Shown: positions 17,819 to 26,799 of the stretch, piece by piece | Layout of the letters: each line of letters starts with the position of its first letter | Position numbering within the stretch: position 1 is the stretch's first letter | Assembly (NCBI GenBank): GCA_003577305.1 | Contig: QEVL01000023.1 | Location: forward strand, 1 to 38,808 | Source of the DNA: Burkholderiales bacterium | GTDB lineage: Bacteria; Pseudomonadota; Gammaproteobacteria; Burkholderiales; Burkholderiaceae_E | DNA: 38,808 nt | Direction of reading: 5' to 3' | Notes under the pieces: generated by a model | The model's input: only the letters and a program-made list of their open reading frames with translations | The model's database searches: none | Told to the model about the DNA's origin: nothing | Translations under genes and position numbers: made by a program

Positions 17819-18459
17819 CGCGCGCTCCCCGCCGCACGCCCGATCGCGGCCACCAGCGGCTCGAGACGTGCCGACTTCGTCTTCAGCGACGCCTGGTTGA
17901 CGATCAATCGCGACGAGATCTGCATGATTTCCTCGACTTCGACCAGGTTGTTGGCGCGCAGCGTGCCCCCGGTGCTCACCAGGTCGACGATCGCGTCGGC
18001 CAGCCCGACCAGCGGCGCGAGTTCCATCGAGCCGTAGAGCTTGATCAGGTCGACGTGCACGCCCTTGGCGGCGAAGTGCTCGCGCGCCACCTGGACGTAT
18101 TTGGTGGCAATGCGCAGCCGCGCGCCAGGGCGCACCGCCTCGGCGTAGCGAAACCCGGCCGGCACCGCGACCGACATCCGGCAGCGCGCGATGCCCAGGT
18201 CGACCGGCTGGTAGAGCCCCTCGCCGCTGTGCTCGAGCAGCACGTCCTTGCCGGCCACGCCGAGATCGGCAGCGCCGTACTGCACGTAGGTCGGCACGTC
18301 GGAGGCGCGCACGATGATCAGCCGCAGGTCGGGATCGCCGGTGGGCAGGATCAGCTTGCGCGAGGCGCCGATCGAGGCGTCCACCGCGATGCCCGCAGCC
18401 GCCAGCAGCGGCAGCGTCTCGTCGAAGATGCGGCCCTTGGACAGGGCGAGCGTAATCAC
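17815..18459 (-). CDS. hisG: ATP phosphoribosyltransferase HisG, short form
   Basis: HisG commits ATP and PRPP to histidine synthesis. The 214-residue protein is the short form, with [36 protein letters not shown] and the PRPP-binding [20 protein letters not shown], and lacks the C-terminal regulatory domain. Short HisG proteins need the HisRS-like subunit HisZ, which is not in this window. The GTG at 18459 is used because homologues begin MITLALSKG and GGAG lies eight bases upstream. It is separated from murA by 931 bp of inverted-repeat DNA and is therefore likely to need its own promoter, although none is obvious. Confidence 0.94.
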   Translation of the reverse strand: MITLALSKGRIFDETLPLLAAAGIAVDASIGASRKLILPTGDPDLRLIIVRASDVPTYVQYGAADLGVAGKDVLLEHSGEGLYQPVDLGIARCRMSVAVPAGFRYAEAVRPGARLRIATKYVQVAREHFAAKGVHVDLIKLYGSMELAPLVGLADAIVDLVSTGGTLRANNLVEVEEIMQISSRLIVNQASLKTKSARLEPLVAAIGRAAGSAR

Positions 18460-18500
18460 GTCAGTGGCTCCAGCGCGCTGGGCGCGTTCTGCGATTGCGC

Positions 18501-18902
18501 ACAAAGGCGCGGGCCGTGCGCCGCGGGCGCGCCGGGTGCTTGCCCCCGCTTCGCGGGGGTCCCCTGCGATGTCAGTGCAGTGTGCCCGCCTATGCGACGC
18601 TTGTGGGCCAGCGGATTTGCCCGGGTGGCAGCGTTGCGAATCCTCGCCATGCCACCCGGCATGGCTGCGGTTCGCGCCTTGCCACCCGGGCAAATCCGCT
18701 GGCCCACAAGCGTCGCATAGGCGGGCACACTGCACCGGCATCACCGGCTGGCGCGGCGAAACTCGCTGCGCTCGCTGCGCGAGCTCCGCTCGAACAGTCG
18801 CCACGAGAATGATGGACGATGCGCGCTGCGCGCGCCGCCGGTGCCGCTGCGCTTCCCGGCTGCGCACAAGGCGCGCCCGCGGCGCACGGCCCGCGCCTTT
18901 GT
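18501..18902. repeat. Nested inverted-repeat block 1 (outer arms 33 bp)
   Basis: A perfect 33-bp sequence at 18501-18533 (starting ACAAAGGCGC) is repeated inverted at 18870-18902 (ending GCGCCTTTGT). The 9-mer TGCGCACAA occurs at 18496-18504, overlapping the left arm, and again in direct orientation at 18861-18869, abutting the right arm. Inside lies a second inverted repeat with 56-bp arms. The 134 bp between the inner and outer right arms include a purine/pyrimidine-rich run (ACTCGCTGCGCTCGCTGCGC) that resembles, inverted, a run in block 2. Confidence 0.85.
18575..18735. repeat. Perfect 56-bp inverted repeat with apex hairpin
   Basis: The arms 18575-18630 and 18680-18735 are exact reverse complements over 56 bases. 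Each arm begins GTGCAGTGTGCCCGCC read inward and ends CCGGGTGGCA. The 49-base spacer itself holds an 8-bp perfect stem GCCATGCC/GGCATGGC (18646-18653 and 18658-18665). The whole could extrude as a cruciform or fold as a stable RNA hairpin. Perfect identity over 56 bases suggests recent origin or homogenisation. Confidence 0.9.
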
Positions 18903-18960
18903 CGACACCGTCGTGGTGTTCGTGGGCAACAGCCCCGACTACGCATGGGACGCTGCCAGA

Positions 18961-19365
18961 GCGGCCGTCGGCAGCCGGACGGGGCGCAGCGCCCAGGGCG
19001 AACCGGTCGGGCGGCGCGCCTGCGCCGGGGCGCTCGGGCCCGGGGCCGCACGCGCGCCGGGCCTCTCGGGGCGATTTCGGCGGCGCCGAGCAGCGCAGCC
19101 TCGGGGTCGGCGCGCGAAGCGCGCTTCGTGCTTCTGACTTGCGGCGCTGTGTCTGAGCGAAGCGAGCGCAGCGAGCGAAGCGAGTTGCGCCGCACGACCC
19201 CGAGGCGAGCCGCGCAGGGAAGTCGGTGCGAAGCACCGACCGCCGCCGCCATCGCCCCGAGGGGCCCGGCGCGCGCGCGGCCCCGGGCCCGAGCGCTCCG
19301 GCGCAGGCGCGCCACCCGACCGGTTCGCCCTGGGCGCTGCGCCCCGTCCGGCTGCCGACGGCCGC
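18961..19365. repeat. Inverted-repeat block 2 (115-bp arms)
   Basis: Sequence 18961-19075 is repeated inverted at 19251-19365 with four single-base differences in 115, about 96.5 % identity. The arms begin GCGGCCGTCGGCAGCCGGAC read inward. Inside is a second, 12-bp perfect pair (GCCTCGGGGTCG at 19098-19109, its complement at 19195-19206), a short-period run GCGAAGCGAGCGCAGCGAGC around 19157-19185, and a GTCGGTGC/GCACCGAC stem near 19223. The right arm ends 25 bp from the murA stop. Block length (405 bp) is close to that of block 1 (402 bp). Confidence 0.88.
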
Positions 19366-19390
19366 GACGCGCAAGCATCGGCGGGCCATC

Positions 19391-20957
<1,567 letters not shown>

Positions 20958-21018
20958 GGCGCAATCCGGGCGAAACGATGTCGGTTGGAGGATGGATCGC
21001 GTGCCGCAGCGGGCGGCA

Positions 21019-21810
21019 TCAGTGCCGCAGCCGGTAGCCGCTCGCCAGCAGCCGCAGCGCGATCGCGCTGACCACGCCCAGCGTGGCGGCGACGACCACG
21101 AAGCTGGTCGCCGGCGGCACGTCGGAGGCCCCGAAGAAGCCGTAGCGGAAGCCGTCGACCATGTAGAAGAACGGATTCAGGTGCGACAGCGTCTGCCAGA
21201 ACTCGGGCAGCGACTTCACCGAATAGAACACGCCGGACAGGAACGTGAGCGGCATGATGATGAAGTTCTGGAAGGCCGCGATCTGGTCGAATTTCTCGGC
21301 CCAGATCCCCGCGATCAGGCCCATTGTACCGAGAATCGCGCTGCCCAGCAGCGCGAAGACCAGGATCCAGCCTGGCGCGGCGAACGAAAGCCTGGCGAAC
21401 CAGGCGGCGGCGAGGAACACGCCGGCGCCCACCGCGATGCCGCGCAGCATCGAGGCGAGCACGTAGGCCGCGTACATCTCGCGATGCGACAGCGGCGCGA
21501 GCAGCAGGAACACGATGTTTCCGGTGATCTTGCTCTGGATGAGCGACGACGAACTGTTGGCGAACGCGTTCTGCAGCACCGACATCATCACCAGGCCGGG
21601 CAGCAGGAACGAGGTGTAGCGCACGCCCTCGAAGACCTGCACCCGGTCTTCGAGCACGTGCGAGAAGATCACGAGGTACAGCATCGAGGTGAGCACCGGC
21701 GCGCCGACCGTCTGCACCCCCACCTTGACGAAGCGCAGCACCTCCTTGTGCAGCAGCGTCGCGAAACCCTGCACCGAGAACGATTCGCCGGCGCGACGGG
21801 CGGGGTCCAT
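21019..21810 (-). CDS. ABC-2 type exporter permease, YadH-like
   Basis: The 263-residue protein has six hydrophobic helices and the ABC-2 permease pattern. It begins with an N-terminal cytoplasmic region (GFATLLHKEVLRFVKV), then NSSSSLIQSKITGNIVFLLLAPLSHREMYAAY, and a late MPLTFLSGVFYSVKSLPEFWQTLSHLNPFFYMVDGFRYGFFG segment typical of YadH and polysaccharide/drug exporters. It starts on the base after the ATPase stop, so the two form one transporter. The substrate is unknown; its fixed place behind mlaB suggests an envelope function, which is inference. Confidence 0.9.
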   Translation of the reverse strand: MDPARRAGESFSVQGFATLLHKEVLRFVKVGVQTVGAPVLTSMLYLVIFSHVLEDRVQVFEGVRYTSFLLPGLVMMSVLQNAFANSSSSLIQSKITGNIVFLLLAPLSHREMYAAYVLASMLRGIAVGAGVFLAAAWFARLSFAAPGWILVFALLGSAILGTMGLIAGIWAEKFDQIAAFQNFIIMPLTFLSGVFYSVKSLPEFWQTLSHLNPFFYMVDGFRYGFFGASDVPPATSFVVVAATLGVVSAIALRLLASGYRLRH

Positions 21811-22749
21811 TCAGCGGGTCTCCTTCATCACCCGGACGAAGACGTCCTCGAGGTCGGTGCGCGCGAGTTCCATCTCCTCGATGCGGCACCCCGCCTCGCG
21901 CAGGGCCGCGAGGATCGCCTCGACCTCCGCGACGTCGTCCACGCGCAGACTGACCCTGGCGCCGCCCGCGCCCTGCCGGGCGTCGGGCTCGGCCACCCCG
22001 GGCTCGACGATGCGCAACGGCTCGAGCGCCGCCGGCAGCGGCGCGCCGGCCAGGCGCAACTGCAGGCGGCAGGTGGCGAACCGGCGCAGCAGCGAACTGG
22101 TGCGGTCGAGCGCCACCACTGCACCGTTCTTGAGCATCGCGATGCGATCGCACAGCTCCTGCGCCTCTTCCAGGTAGTGCGTGGTGAGCACGATCGTGTG
22201 CCCGTCGGCATTGAGCCGCCGGATGAACTGCCACAACGTCTGGCGCAGCTCGACGTCGACGCCCGCAGTCGGTTCGTCGAGCACGATCACCGGCGGCCGG
22301 TGGACCAGCGCCTGCGCGACCAGCACGCGGCGTTTCATGCCGCCGGAGAGCGCGCGCATGTTCGCCTCGGCCTTCGCTGCGAGGTCGAGGTTGGCGAGCA
22401 CCTCGTCGATCCAGTCGTCGTTGCGCCTGACCCCGTAGTAGCCCGAAGTGATGCGCAGCGTCTCGCGCACGGTGAAGAACGGATCGAAGACGATCTCCTG
22501 CGGCACCACGCCGAGCGCGCGCCGGGCCGCGCGAAAGTCGCGCACCACGTCGTGGCCCATGACGCAGACCTCGCCCGAGCTGGCGCGCACGAGCCCGGCG
22601 ACGATCGAGATCAGCGTCGTCTTTCCCGCTCCGTTGGGGCCGAGCAGCCCGAAGAACTCGCCCTGGCCGATCGACAGCGAAATGCCGCGCAGCGCCTCGA
22701 AGCCGTCGTAGCGCTTGGCTACGCCGCGCGCCTCGATCGCGGCGGTCAT
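21811..22749 (-). CDS. ABC transporter ATP-binding protein, YadG-like
   Basis: This 312-residue ATPase drives the adjacent ABC-2 permease. It has Walker [10 protein letters not shown], the signature LSGGMKRRV, Walker B VIVLDEPTAGVD and the switch His in TTHYLEEAQEL. A C-terminal DUF4162-like part of about 90 residues (RLQLRLAGAPLPAALEPL onward) follows the nucleotide-binding domain. The ATG overlaps the mlaB stop by four bases. A longer open frame upstream is within mlaB and is not used. Confidence 0.92.
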   Translation of the reverse strand: MTAAIEARGVAKRYDGFEALRGISLSIGQGEFFGLLGPNGAGKTTLISIVAGLVRASSGEVCVMGHDVVRDFRAARRALGVVPQEIVFDPFFTVRETLRITSGYYGVRRNDDWIDEVLANLDLAAKAEANMRALSGGMKRRVLVAQALVHRPPVIVLDEPTAGVDVELRQTLWQFIRRLNADGHTIVLTTHYLEEAQELCDRIAMLKNGAVVALDRTSSLLRRFATCRLQLRLAGAPLPAALEPLRIVEPGVAEPDARQGAGGARVSLRVDDVAEVEAILAALREAGCRIEEMELARTDLEDVFVRVMKETR

Positions 22750-23087
22750 GGCGCGGTGCGGGTGTCGGCAGGGGCGCCGAACAGCAGGCTCTCGACGCCG
22801 TAAAGGCCGCACAGCTTGCGCAGGTTGGGCGATGCGCCGACGAACTCGCAGCGGCGTCCGCTGGCCGAGGCCCGGCGCGACAGTTCGAGCAGCACGCCGA
22901 TCAGCGAAGAGTCGAAGTGCATGCACGCCGACAGGTCGAACGCGAGGCCCTCGCCGGCCAGAGCCGGCAGTGCCCGCTCCAGCACCGCCCGCGCGTGCGC
23001 GAAAGTGACCTCGGCCGGCAGCGCGAACGCGCCGCCGGCGCCGGTTGCCGGCGCAGGCTGCACTGCGGCGGTTCGTGCCTCGTTCAC
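22746..23087 (-). CDS. mlaB: STAS-domain protein MlaB
   Basis: MlaB is the small cytoplasmic STAS protein that binds MlaF and activates the MlaFEDB phospholipid transporter. The 113-residue protein shows the STAS pattern: FALPAEVTFAHARAV, a strand LAFDLSACMHFDSSLIGVLLELSRRA carrying the DSS of the anti-sigma-antagonist loop, and a last helix LRKLCGLYGVESLLFG. The GTG start at 23087 overlaps the mlaC stop by four bases. Sequence conservation in this family is low, so the name rests partly on position. Confidence 0.85.
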   Translation of the reverse strand: MNEARTAAVQPAPATGAGGAFALPAEVTFAHARAVLERALPALAGEGLAFDLSACMHFDSSLIGVLLELSRRASASGRRCEFVGASPNLRKLCGLYGVESLLFGAPADTRTAP

Positions 23088-23722
23088 GTCTTGCCGTTCG
23101 CCGCAGGCTGGCGGTTCTTCTCGCTCAGGCTGCGGATCAGGCCCTCGATGCCCCCGGTGCTCACCTCCTGGGCGAACTGCGTGCGGTAGGTCTCGACCAG
23201 CCACACGCCGAGCACGTTGACGTCGTAGATCTTCCAGCCGTCGGTGCGCCTGGCCATCCGGTAGTCGAGCTGGATCGGCTCGCCGCGGGGCTGGACGACC
23301 TCGCTGCGCACGATCACGTCGGTGTCCTGCGGATTGGCGCGCAGCGGACGCATCCTCACTTTCTGGTCGGCCACCGACGAGAGCGCGCCGGCGTAGGTGC
23401 GGATCAGCAGCGCGCGGAATTCGTCCATCAACTGCTGCTGCTGTTCGGGCGTGGCGGTGCGCCAGTTGCGCCCGACCGAGAGCGCGGTCATGCGCCTGAA
23501 GTCGACGTGCGGCATGACGGTGTTGTCCACCAGTTCGTCGAGCTTCTTGCGGTCGCCCGCCTTCAGCGCAGCATCGGTCCTGATGCGCTCGAGAATCTCG
23601 TTGCTGAGCCGCTCGATCAGCCTGTCGGGCGGTTCGGCGGCCGCAGCCGTTGCAGCCGTCGCAGCGGCCGCAGGCACGAACATCAGCAGCCACAGGAGAA
23701 GCGGAAGCAGTCTCTTCGTCAT
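23084..23722 (-). CDS. mlaC: Phospholipid-binding periplasmic protein MlaC
   Basis: MlaC shuttles phospholipids between the outer-membrane MlaA complex and the inner-membrane MlaFEDB. The 212-residue protein has a cleavable signal peptide (MTKRLLPLLLWLLMFVPAAAA) followed by the Tol_Ttg2 domain: MPHVDFRRMTALSVGRNWRTATPEQQQQLMDEFRALLIRTYAGAL and the ending WKIYDVNVLGVWLVETYRTQF. The ATG overlaps the mlaA stop by four bases. Longer in-frame extensions belong to the mlaA shadow. Confidence 0.95.
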   Translation of the reverse strand: MTKRLLPLLLWLLMFVPAAAATAATAAAAEPPDRLIERLSNEILERIRTDAALKAGDRKKLDELVDNTVMPHVDFRRMTALSVGRNWRTATPEQQQQLMDEFRALLIRTYAGALSSVADQKVRMRPLRANPQDTDVIVRSEVVQPRGEPIQLDYRMARRTDGWKIYDVNVLGVWLVETYRTQFAQEVSTGGIEGLIRSLSEKNRQPAANGKT

Positions 23723-24567
23723 CGGTTTTCGTCGGTTCGTGGTGCGGAAGCCGGCGCGCTCGCCGGCGCGTCGCCGGAGGCGCCGGGCGCCTCGGGGTCG
23801 TCCTCGGGGTCGTAGGCCGGCGGCGGTTCTTCGGGCGGATTGCCGTCGTAGACCAGGTTGCGCCGCCGCTGAAGGTAACCGTCGCGAATGAACGAATAAC
23901 GGTCGAGGGCGGCGCCCTCGACCAGGCGCTCGGCACGCAGCAACCGCGCACGCGTATCGATGACGCGCAGCAGGTATGCGTTGTTGCGCTCGCCCTTCGA
24001 ATCGATCGCGGTCACCAGGTCGCCCCTGTAATCGGGGATGAGCGCGGGAGCGTCGCGCAGGCTCGACGGCCCGAGCAGCGGCAGCACCAGGTACGGACCC
24101 GAGGGCACGCCCCATCGGCCGAGCGTCTGGCCGAAGTCTTCATGATGCTTCTCCAGCCCCATCGGCGTGGCGATGTCGGCGAGCCCGGCGACGCCGAGGG
24201 TCGAGTTGAGCACGAAGCGCGACAGGTCGGAGAGCGCCTCGAGCGGCTTGCCCTGCAGCAGCTGGTTCACCGCGGTCCAGAGGTCGGCGAGGTTGCCGAA
24301 CACGCTTCCGATCGCGATTCGCAGGTTCTCCGGGACGTAGTCCTGGTAACCCGTGGCCACCGGCTCGAGCACCGCCTTGTCGATCGTATCGTTGAACTGG
24401 AACACCACGCGATTCATCGGCTCGAACGGATCGCGCGCCGCGGCCGGGCTGCCGGGCGTCGCGCAGCCGCCGAGAAGCCATGCGGCACCGAGCCAGGCTC
24501 CGGCGGCCAACCACGCGCGCAGCGACCTGCGCGGGTTCGGCCTGCTCGCGCGCGGCGCCGGTTTCAC
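23719..24567 (-). CDS. mlaA: Outer-membrane lipoprotein MlaA (VacJ)
   Basis: MlaA sits in the outer membrane and removes mislocalised phospholipids from the outer leaflet. The 282-residue protein has a lipoprotein signal with lipobox LLGGC (Cys35) and the VacJ domain beginning DPFEPMNRVVFQFNDTIDKAV and including FVLNSTLGVAGLADIA, FGQTLGRWGV and GPYLVLPLLGPSSLRD. It ends in a Pro/Glu/Ala-rich acidic tail of about 45 residues. The GTG start at 24567 overlaps the mlaD stop by four bases, with GGGAAG just before it. Unlike E. coli, where mlaA is elsewhere, it is inside the mla operon. Confidence 0.94.
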   Translation of the reverse strand: MKPAPRASRPNPRRSLRAWLAAGAWLGAAWLLGGCATPGSPAAARDPFEPMNRVVFQFNDTIDKAVLEPVATGYQDYVPENLRIAIGSVFGNLADLWTAVNQLLQGKPLEALSDLSRFVLNSTLGVAGLADIATPMGLEKHHEDFGQTLGRWGVPSGPYLVLPLLGPSSLRDAPALIPDYRGDLVTAIDSKGERNNAYLLRVIDTRARLLRAERLVEGAALDRYSFIRDGYLQRRRNLVYDGNPPEEPPPAYDPEDDPEAPGASGDAPASAPASAPRTDENR

Positions 24568-25037
24568 TTCTTCCCGGCCCCCTCGGCGGCCTTGCCGTAG
24601 AGGAACTGCCCCACCAGGTTCTCGAGCACCACCGCCGACTGCGTCATCGTGATGCGATCGCCGGCCGCGAGCATCTCCTCGTCGCCGCCCGGTTCGAGCC
24701 CGATGTACTGCTCGCCGAGCAGGCCCGAGGTGAGGATCTTCGCCGACGAATCCTTCGGGAAGTGGTAGCGCTGGTCGAGCGCCAGCACCACCTCGGCCTG
24801 GTAGCTCTGGTCGTCGAAACGGATCGCGGCGACCCGGCCGACGACGACCCCGGCGCTGCGCACCGCGGCACGCGGCTTGAGTCCGCCGATGTTGTCGAAG
24901 CGCGCGAGCGTGTCGTAGGTGGGGCCCAGGCCCACTGCGCTGCTCATGTTGCCCGCGCGCATTGCGAGGAAGACCAGCGCCGCGAAGCCGAGCAGCACGA
25001 ACAGCCCGACCAGCAGGTCGACTCCCGTGCGCTTCAT
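24564..25037 (-). CDS. mlaD: MCE-domain protein MlaD
   Basis: MlaD forms a hexameric periplasmic ring on the MlaFE transporter through which phospholipid passes. The 157-residue protein has one N-terminal membrane helix (DLLVGLFVLLGFAALVFLAM) and a single MCE domain with YDTLARFDNIGGLKPRAAVRSAGVVVGRVAAI, followed by SSAKILTSGLLGEQYIGLEPG and a hydrophobic helix (VVLENLVGQFLYG) for the central pore. It lies 45 bp after mlaE and is complete. Confidence 0.95.
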   Translation of the reverse strand: MKRTGVDLLVGLFVLLGFAALVFLAMRAGNMSSAVGLGPTYDTLARFDNIGGLKPRAAVRSAGVVVGRVAAIRFDDQSYQAEVVLALDQRYHFPKDSSAKILTSGLLGEQYIGLEPGGDEEMLAAGDRITMTQSAVVLENLVGQFLYGKAAEGAGKK

Positions 25038-25082
25038 CGAAGGTTCTCCATGTTCGTGCTCCGGTTGCGGCGGCTGGCGTCT

Positions 25083-25862
25083 TCAGTCGGTGCTGAACAT
25101 CAGCGCGGTCATGATGAAATCGAGGCCGAGGATCGCCAGCGATGCCGCGACCACCGTGGTCGTGGTGGCGCGCGCGACCCCTTCGGGCGTCGGCTGCGCG
25201 TTGAAGCCGACGAACAGCGCAACGTACGCTACCGTGAAACCGAAGACCACGCTCTTCACCACGCCGTTGCCGACGTCGTCGAGCCAGTCGACGCCGCTCT
25301 GCATCTGCCCCCAGAACGAGCCGGCGTCGACGCCGATCATCACCACGCCGACCAGGTAGCCGCCCAGCACGCCAAGCGCCGAGAACAGCGCCGCGAGCAG
25401 CGGCATCGAGAATACCGCGGCCGCGAAGCGCGGCGCGAGCACCCGCGACACCGGATCGACCGCCATCATTTCCATCGCGTCGATCTGCTCGCCGGCCTTC
25501 ATGAGCCCGACCTCGGCGGTGAGCGAAGTGCCGGCGCGTCCCGCGAACAGCAGCGCGGTGACCACCGGGCCCAGCTCGCGCACCAGCGACAGCGTGACCA
25601 GCACGCCGAGCGCTTCCTCCGAGCCGTAGCGGCGCAGCGTGTAGTAACCCTGCAGGCCGAGCACGAAGCCGATCAGCAGCCCCGAGACGAGGATGATCGA
25701 CAGCGAGTAGTTGCCGATGAAGTGCACCTGGTCGATGACCAGCCGCGGCCGCCGCAGCGCCGCCAGGCTCAGCCAGCACAGATGCACGAAGAAGCGCGCT
25801 CCCTCGCCGACCGCGACGACGAAGCCGACCAGCCATTGCAGCGGAAGCAGCAGCGTTCGCAT
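25083..25862 (-). CDS. mlaE: MlaE permease of the phospholipid transporter
   Basis: MlaE is the inner-membrane permease that works with the MlaF ATPase. The 259-residue protein has the DUF140 pattern: LVSGLLIGFVLGLQGYYTLRRYG, the conserved RELGPVVTALLFAGRAGTSLTAEVG, EQIDAMEMMAVDPVSRVLAPRF and a long C-terminal hydrophobic part ending MTALMFSTD. The ATG shares one base with the mlaF stop (TGATG), so translation is coupled. The longer frame reading back into mlaF is not used. Confidence 0.95.
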   Translation of the reverse strand: MRTLLLPLQWLVGFVVAVGEGARFFVHLCWLSLAALRRPRLVIDQVHFIGNYSLSIILVSGLLIGFVLGLQGYYTLRRYGSEEALGVLVTLSLVRELGPVVTALLFAGRAGTSLTAEVGLMKAGEQIDAMEMMAVDPVSRVLAPRFAAAVFSMPLLAALFSALGVLGGYLVGVVMIGVDAGSFWGQMQSGVDWLDDVGNGVVKSVVFGFTVAYVALFVGFNAQPTPEGVARATTTTVVAASLAILGLDFIMTALMFSTD

Positions 25863-26659
25863 CAGGCCCCCAGGCCGAGTTCCTCGGCGAGCGGCCGGGC
25901 CTGGAAGTGAAAGGCGATCGGCCCGTCGATGTCGCCCTCGAGAAACTGGCGCACGTTCGGATCGTCGGAGGCCTTCATTGCATCGGGCGTGCCCTGCGCC
26001 GCGATGCGGCCGCCCGCGAGCAGGAACACCAGGTCGGCGATCGCGAACGCGTCCTTGATGTCGTGCGAGACCACGATCGACGCGCATCCGAGCGCGTCGT
26101 TGAGCCGGCGGATCAATTGCGCGACCGTGGCGAGCGCCACCGGATCGAGGCCGGCGAAGGGCTCGTCGTACATGATCAGCGGCGGGTCGAGCGCAATTGC
26201 CCGGGCCAGCGCCACGCGCCGCGCCATGCCGCCCGAGAGCTCGGAGGTGTGGAAATGGGCCGCGCCGCGCAGCCCGACCGCCTCGAGCTTCATCAGCACC
26301 AGGTCGCGGATCATCTCCTCGGGCAGGTCGGTGTGCTCGCGCAGCGGGAAAGCGACGTTCTCGAACGCGGTGAGGTCGGTGAACAACGCGCCGAACTGGT
26401 AGAGCATGCCCATGCGGCGGCGCAGCCGGTACAGGCCGTCGCGGTCGAGCCGATGCACGTTCTCGCCGCCGAAGACGACCGAGCCCTGCTGCGGGCGCAA
26501 CTGCCCGCCGATCAGCCGCAGGATGGTCGTCTTGCCCGATCCGGATCCGCCGATCAGCGCATACACCTTGCCGCGCTCGAAGCGCATCGAGATGTCGTGC
26601 AGGATGACGCGCTTGCCGTATCCGAACCGGACCCTGTCCAGGGTGAGGAACTCTGGCAT
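25862..26659 (-). CDS. mlaF: MlaF ATP-binding protein of the phospholipid transporter
   Basis: MlaF hydrolyses ATP to power phospholipid movement through MlaFEDB. The 265-residue protein has Walker A GGSGSGKTT, the MlaF-type LYQFGALFTDLTAFENVAFPLRE, signature ELSGGMARRVALARAIA and Walker B LIMYDEPFAGLDP. The start at 26659 (MPEFLTLDRVRFGYG) fits the beginning of the ABC domain. No Shine-Dalgarno is visible, and an ATG at 26728 and a TTG at 26749 in the same frame are alternatives. It is the first gene of the long reverse-strand series. Confidence 0.93.
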   Translation of the reverse strand: MPEFLTLDRVRFGYGKRVILHDISMRFERGKVYALIGGSGSGKTTILRLIGGQLRPQQGSVVFGGENVHRLDRDGLYRLRRRMGMLYQFGALFTDLTAFENVAFPLREHTDLPEEMIRDLVLMKLEAVGLRGAAHFHTSELSGGMARRVALARAIALDPPLIMYDEPFAGLDPVALATVAQLIRRLNDALGCASIVVSHDIKDAFAIADLVFLLAGGRIAAQGTPDAMKASDDPNVRQFLEGDIDGPIAFHFQARPLAEELGLGA

Positions 26660-26726
26660 CGAGGAGGTTGCAGTGAGAGAAGGCCCGGGTGTCGGCCCGG
26701 GGGCCCGCGTTTCCGTCGAACGCCGC

Positions 26727-26732
26727 ATTCTA
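26727..26732 (-). promoter_or_regulatory. Candidate -10 element upstream of mlaF
   Basis: TAGAAT on the reverse strand matches the -10 consensus at five of six positions and lies 67 bp before the mlaF ATG within the 140-bp divergent region. No good -35 is seen at 16-18 bp spacing, so the call is tentative. If used, the mRNA would start about 60 bases upstream of mlaF. Confidence 0.3.
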
Positions 26733-26786
26733 AACCGGGGTCGCGGCAAGGCGCGGCCCGTGCCCTGGCGCGGGGCCCAGTCGTCA

Positions 26787-26792
26787 TATACT
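26787..26792 (+). promoter_or_regulatory. -10-like element directly before kdsD
   Basis: TATACT (five of six consensus positions) ends seven bases before the kdsD ATG, in an AT-rich island CATATACT. A transcript from it would start at or next to the A of the ATG. There is no Shine-Dalgarno in the intervening CGGGCGC and no clear -35, so this may be a leaderless promoter. Confidence 0.4.
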
Positions 26793-26799
26793 CGGGCGC

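Larger units (their letters stand above)
18460..19390. other. 931-bp gene-free interval between hisG and murA
   Basis: No reading frame here has plausible coding character: the long open frames on both strands have Arg/Ala/Gly-rich translations typical of GC-rich noncoding DNA, and they run on out of frame into murA or hisG. The interval is made of two inverted-repeat blocks (18501-18902 and 18961-19365) plus short hairpins, for example CCCCCGC/GCGGGGG near 18543 and GTCGGTGC/GCACCGAC near 19223. No promoter or terminator stands out. Related genomes usually have murA and hisG close together, so the interval looks inserted or expanded. Confidence 0.8.

Noticed and set aside
18460..19390. CRISPR array or tRNA cluster in the repeat-rich gap
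   Set aside because: The repeats are inverted pairs, not regularly spaced direct repeats, and no cloverleaf is present.
18460..19390. IS element with terminal inverted repeats
   Set aside because: No transposase or fragment of one is encoded between the arms.
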